NCBI GenBank assembly: GCA_031260285.1
Contig: JAIRKD010000026.1
Location: 1-44,692 of the forward strand
Direction: 5' to 3'
Length of the DNA stretch: 44,692 bases
Source: Gemmatimonadota bacterium
Lineage (GTDB): Bacteria > Gemmatimonadota > Gemmatimonadetes > Longimicrobiales > Longimicrobiaceae
Shown here: positions 43,501 through 44,692 of the stretch, piece by piece
How positions within the stretch are numbered: the stretch's first letter is position 1
Layout: the number at the start of each line of letters is the position of its first letter
Notes under the pieces: model-generated
What the model saw: only the letters and a program-made list of their open reading frames with translations
Database searches by the model: none
What the model was told of the DNA's origin: nothing
Translations under genes and position numbers: made by a program

Positions 43501-43537
43501 ATCGACATTGTAAATCGACTTGTGAATCGATCTGTGA
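43501..43537. repeat. Three 12-13-bp direct repeats upstream of the ABC operon
   Basis: Consecutive units ATCGACATTGTAA, ATCGACTTGTGA and ATCGATCTGTGA (43501-43513, 43514-43525, 43526-43537). On the minus strand, towards the operon, they read TCACAGATCGAT, TCACAAGTCGAT and TTACAATGTCGAT. They end 150 bases upstream of the first binding-lipoprotein gene. Spacing near one helical turn fits a cooperative regulator binding on one face; this is inference. No clear -35/-10 pair was identified with them. Confidence 0.8.
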
Positions 43538-43637
43538 TCCGACTGCCAGAACCGGACATCGGAGCCAGCAGGCCGATCCGGTTTTCAGCTCCCCAGGTCG
43601 ATTCTTTCTGGCCGATCCCGACGGGTGTGACGCAGAA

Positions 43638-44417
43638 TCAGCGTCGCCAGGTCCAGCTGTCGTCACGGTACCGTTCCTCCCGCCGACGGGCAGAGGAAAG
43701 CTCTCCGGGTGAGAGATCCGCATCCTCACACGGACCCATTCCTTCGCTCCAGGCAGCGCGGATCGCCTCTGCAAGCTCGTCAAAGGTGACGGGAGCGCCG
43801 ATCACCCGCTCCAGATGAGCAGGATCACCCAGCGCGACAAGCCCCTCCTTTTCCAGCGCGATGCCGACCCTGCCTGCCCGGAGCGGAATTGATCCATGCT
43901 GGAGAAGGATTCCATCCACACACGTCTGCGCACTGCCGATGAGCTTCCGGCCTCCGGCGAGAAGTTCACCGGAAACGGGTTCGGCAAAACAGGGTGCGGT
44001 GGAAGGGACCGGCGTGGCGCGGGTCGGATCAACCGGTGAAACCACCACGGACGCGCCCAGCCGGGCAAGCGCCCGGGCGAGGGCCAGGTTCAGTGCATGA
44101 TAGGCCCGGCGCGCGCTTCCCAGCATACGATCCGGCATTACAACCGAGTAGGTCAGCTCCGCCTCATGGAGCACCGCGCGCCCACCAGTGGGTCGACGCA
44201 CGATGTCTGCGCCACAGGCCTGAATCCGTTCCGCATTGTAGAGGCCAGCTGCCGGCTGGTTCCTGCCCAGGGTAAGGCAGGCCGGTTCCCACGCATAAAC
44301 GCGAAGAGCCGGCGCCGCTCCCGCGCGCACCGACTCCATCAGCGCCTCATCCACCGCCATATTCCACACGCCGGCAGCCGGACCATGGCGGAAGAACCGC
44401 CAATGCTCATGCACCAT
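43638..44417 (-). CDS. LipM-like octanoyltransferase / lipoate-protein ligase A family
   Basis: A 259-residue BPL/LplA/LipB-superfamily enzyme. Signatures are RVYAWEPACLTLGRNQ (about 39-54), the glycine-rich RRPTGGRAVLH (74-84) and GGRKLIGSAQ with Lys158, the expected lipoyl/octanoyl-AMP lysine. Cys143 in APCFAEP matches the position of the catalytic cysteine of B. subtilis LipM. That favours an octanoyltransferase that takes octanoyl from acyl carrier protein, over an ATP-using ligase. LQHGSIPL (172-179) is also LipM-like. It starts 48 bases after gcvH on the same strand, so the natural acceptor is probably GcvH. The ATG at 44417 begins at the family N-terminus. Confidence 0.9.
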   Translation of the reverse strand: MVHEHWRFFRHGPAAGVWNMAVDEALMESVRAGAAPALRVYAWEPACLTLGRNQPAAGLYNAERIQACGADIVRRPTGGRAVLHEAELTYSVVMPDRMLGSARRAYHALNLALARALARLGASVVVSPVDPTRATPVPSTAPCFAEPVSGELLAGGRKLIGSAQTCVDGILLQHGSIPLRAGRVGIALEKEGLVALGDPAHLERVIGAPVTFDELAEAIRAAWSEGMGPCEDADLSPGELSSARRREERYRDDSWTWRR

Positions 44418-44465
44418 CCGGCAGCTCGAAGACGGACCAGCGGGCGGGAGAACGGCGGACGACCG

Positions 44466-44692
44466 TTACCCGATGCGTTCGCTGTACGCCGCCGCGTCGA
44501 GCAGCCCGTCCAGATCCGCCGGATTATCCGCGCGGATCCGGATCATCCAGCCCTGGCCATAGGGGTCGGAGTTCACCAGGCCGGGGGAGGCATCCAGTCT
44601 GTCGTTGATGGCAACCACCTCACCCGCGATCGGGAAGAAGAGCTCTGAAACCGCCTTCACCGCCTCGATGGTGCCGAATACCTCATGACGCT
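44466..44692 (-). CDS. gcvH: Glycine cleavage system H protein (5' end outside window)
   Basis: The last 75 residues of a lipoyl-domain protein are in the window; the start lies beyond base 44692. The lipoylated lysine is visible in the canonical context IEAVKAVSELFFP, followed by GEVVAINDRLDASPGLVNSD and PYGQGWMIRI, as in GcvH. H protein carries the aminomethyl intermediate between the P, T and L proteins of the glycine cleavage complex in the cytoplasm. The next gene downstream, a LipM-like transferase, is consistent with lipoylation of this protein. A TGA at 44466 ends the gene normally. Confidence 0.95.
   Translation of the reverse strand, partial: RHEVFGTIEAVKAVSELFFPIAGEVVAINDRLDASPGLVNSDPYGQGWMIRIRADNPADLDGLLDAAAYSERIG

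Overview
The window is G+C-rich chromosomal DNA from a Gram-negative bacterium. Several predicted outer-membrane or periplasmic products (a DUF5916-type beta-barrel, many lipoproteins, Slt- and MltD-type transglycosylases) and the gene mix (DUF5995, DinB, flavin monoamine oxidase, M1 peptidase, three peptide-binding lipoproteins) look like a Gemmatimonadota-type genome. That assignment is inference from gene content; no rRNA or other phylogenetic marker is present.

Layout. 1-4 kb: a small exported His/Cys-rich protein, the fluoride channel CrcB, a small unknown membrane protein, a DUF486 transporter-like protein, and a two-gene unit that pairs a protein resembling phage T7 gp2.5-like ssDNA-binding proteins with a putative winged-helix protein. 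3.8-6.6 kb: a PAS-PAS hybrid histidine kinase behind a frameshifted secreted-protein gene. 7.2-11.7 kb: DUF5995, an NTF2-like protein, an Ada-C/Ogt alkyl-DNA repair protein, a 44-residue membrane peptide, a HigB-HigA type toxin-antitoxin pair whose toxin is frameshifted while the antitoxin (with an ImmA/IrrE-type metallopeptidase domain) is intact, and a DinB protein. 11.7-24.8 kb: secreted and envelope enzymes (Tat-exported amine oxidase with a 17-glycine insert, DUF5916 barrel, SDR, beta-propeller lipoprotein, M23 peptidase, alpha/beta hydrolase, M1 aminopeptidase, MltD-like transglycosylase). 24.8-25.6 kb: an intergenic repeat island with five copies of a palindrome, a 9-bp tandem array and the remnant of a REP-associated tyrosine transposase. 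25.6-33 kb: the proton-translocating transhydrogenase operon pntAA-pntAB-pntB, mreB, a dolichol-kinase-family enzyme and an Slt-type transglycosylase. 33.2-43.4 kb: a seven-gene peptide/nickel-class ABC importer operon with three tandem binding lipoproteins, two permeases and two ATPases. 43.6-44.7 kb: a LipM-like octanoyl/lipoate transferase next to gcvH, which runs off the window.

How the parts work together. The ABC operon is a complete importer and has a triple 12-bp direct repeat upstream that could be an operator. Slt, MltD, M23 peptidase and MreB form a scattered cell-wall growth and remodelling set. The lipoyl transferase probably modifies the neighbouring GcvH. The most unusual items are the gp2.5-like/winged-helix pair outside any visible prophage, the REP-like palindromes with their decayed transposase, the broken toxin beside an intact antitoxin-protease, the OppC permease with an extra two-helix N-terminal domain, and an OppF ATPase with proline in its signature motif. 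No complete, clearly new defence system or mobile element was found.
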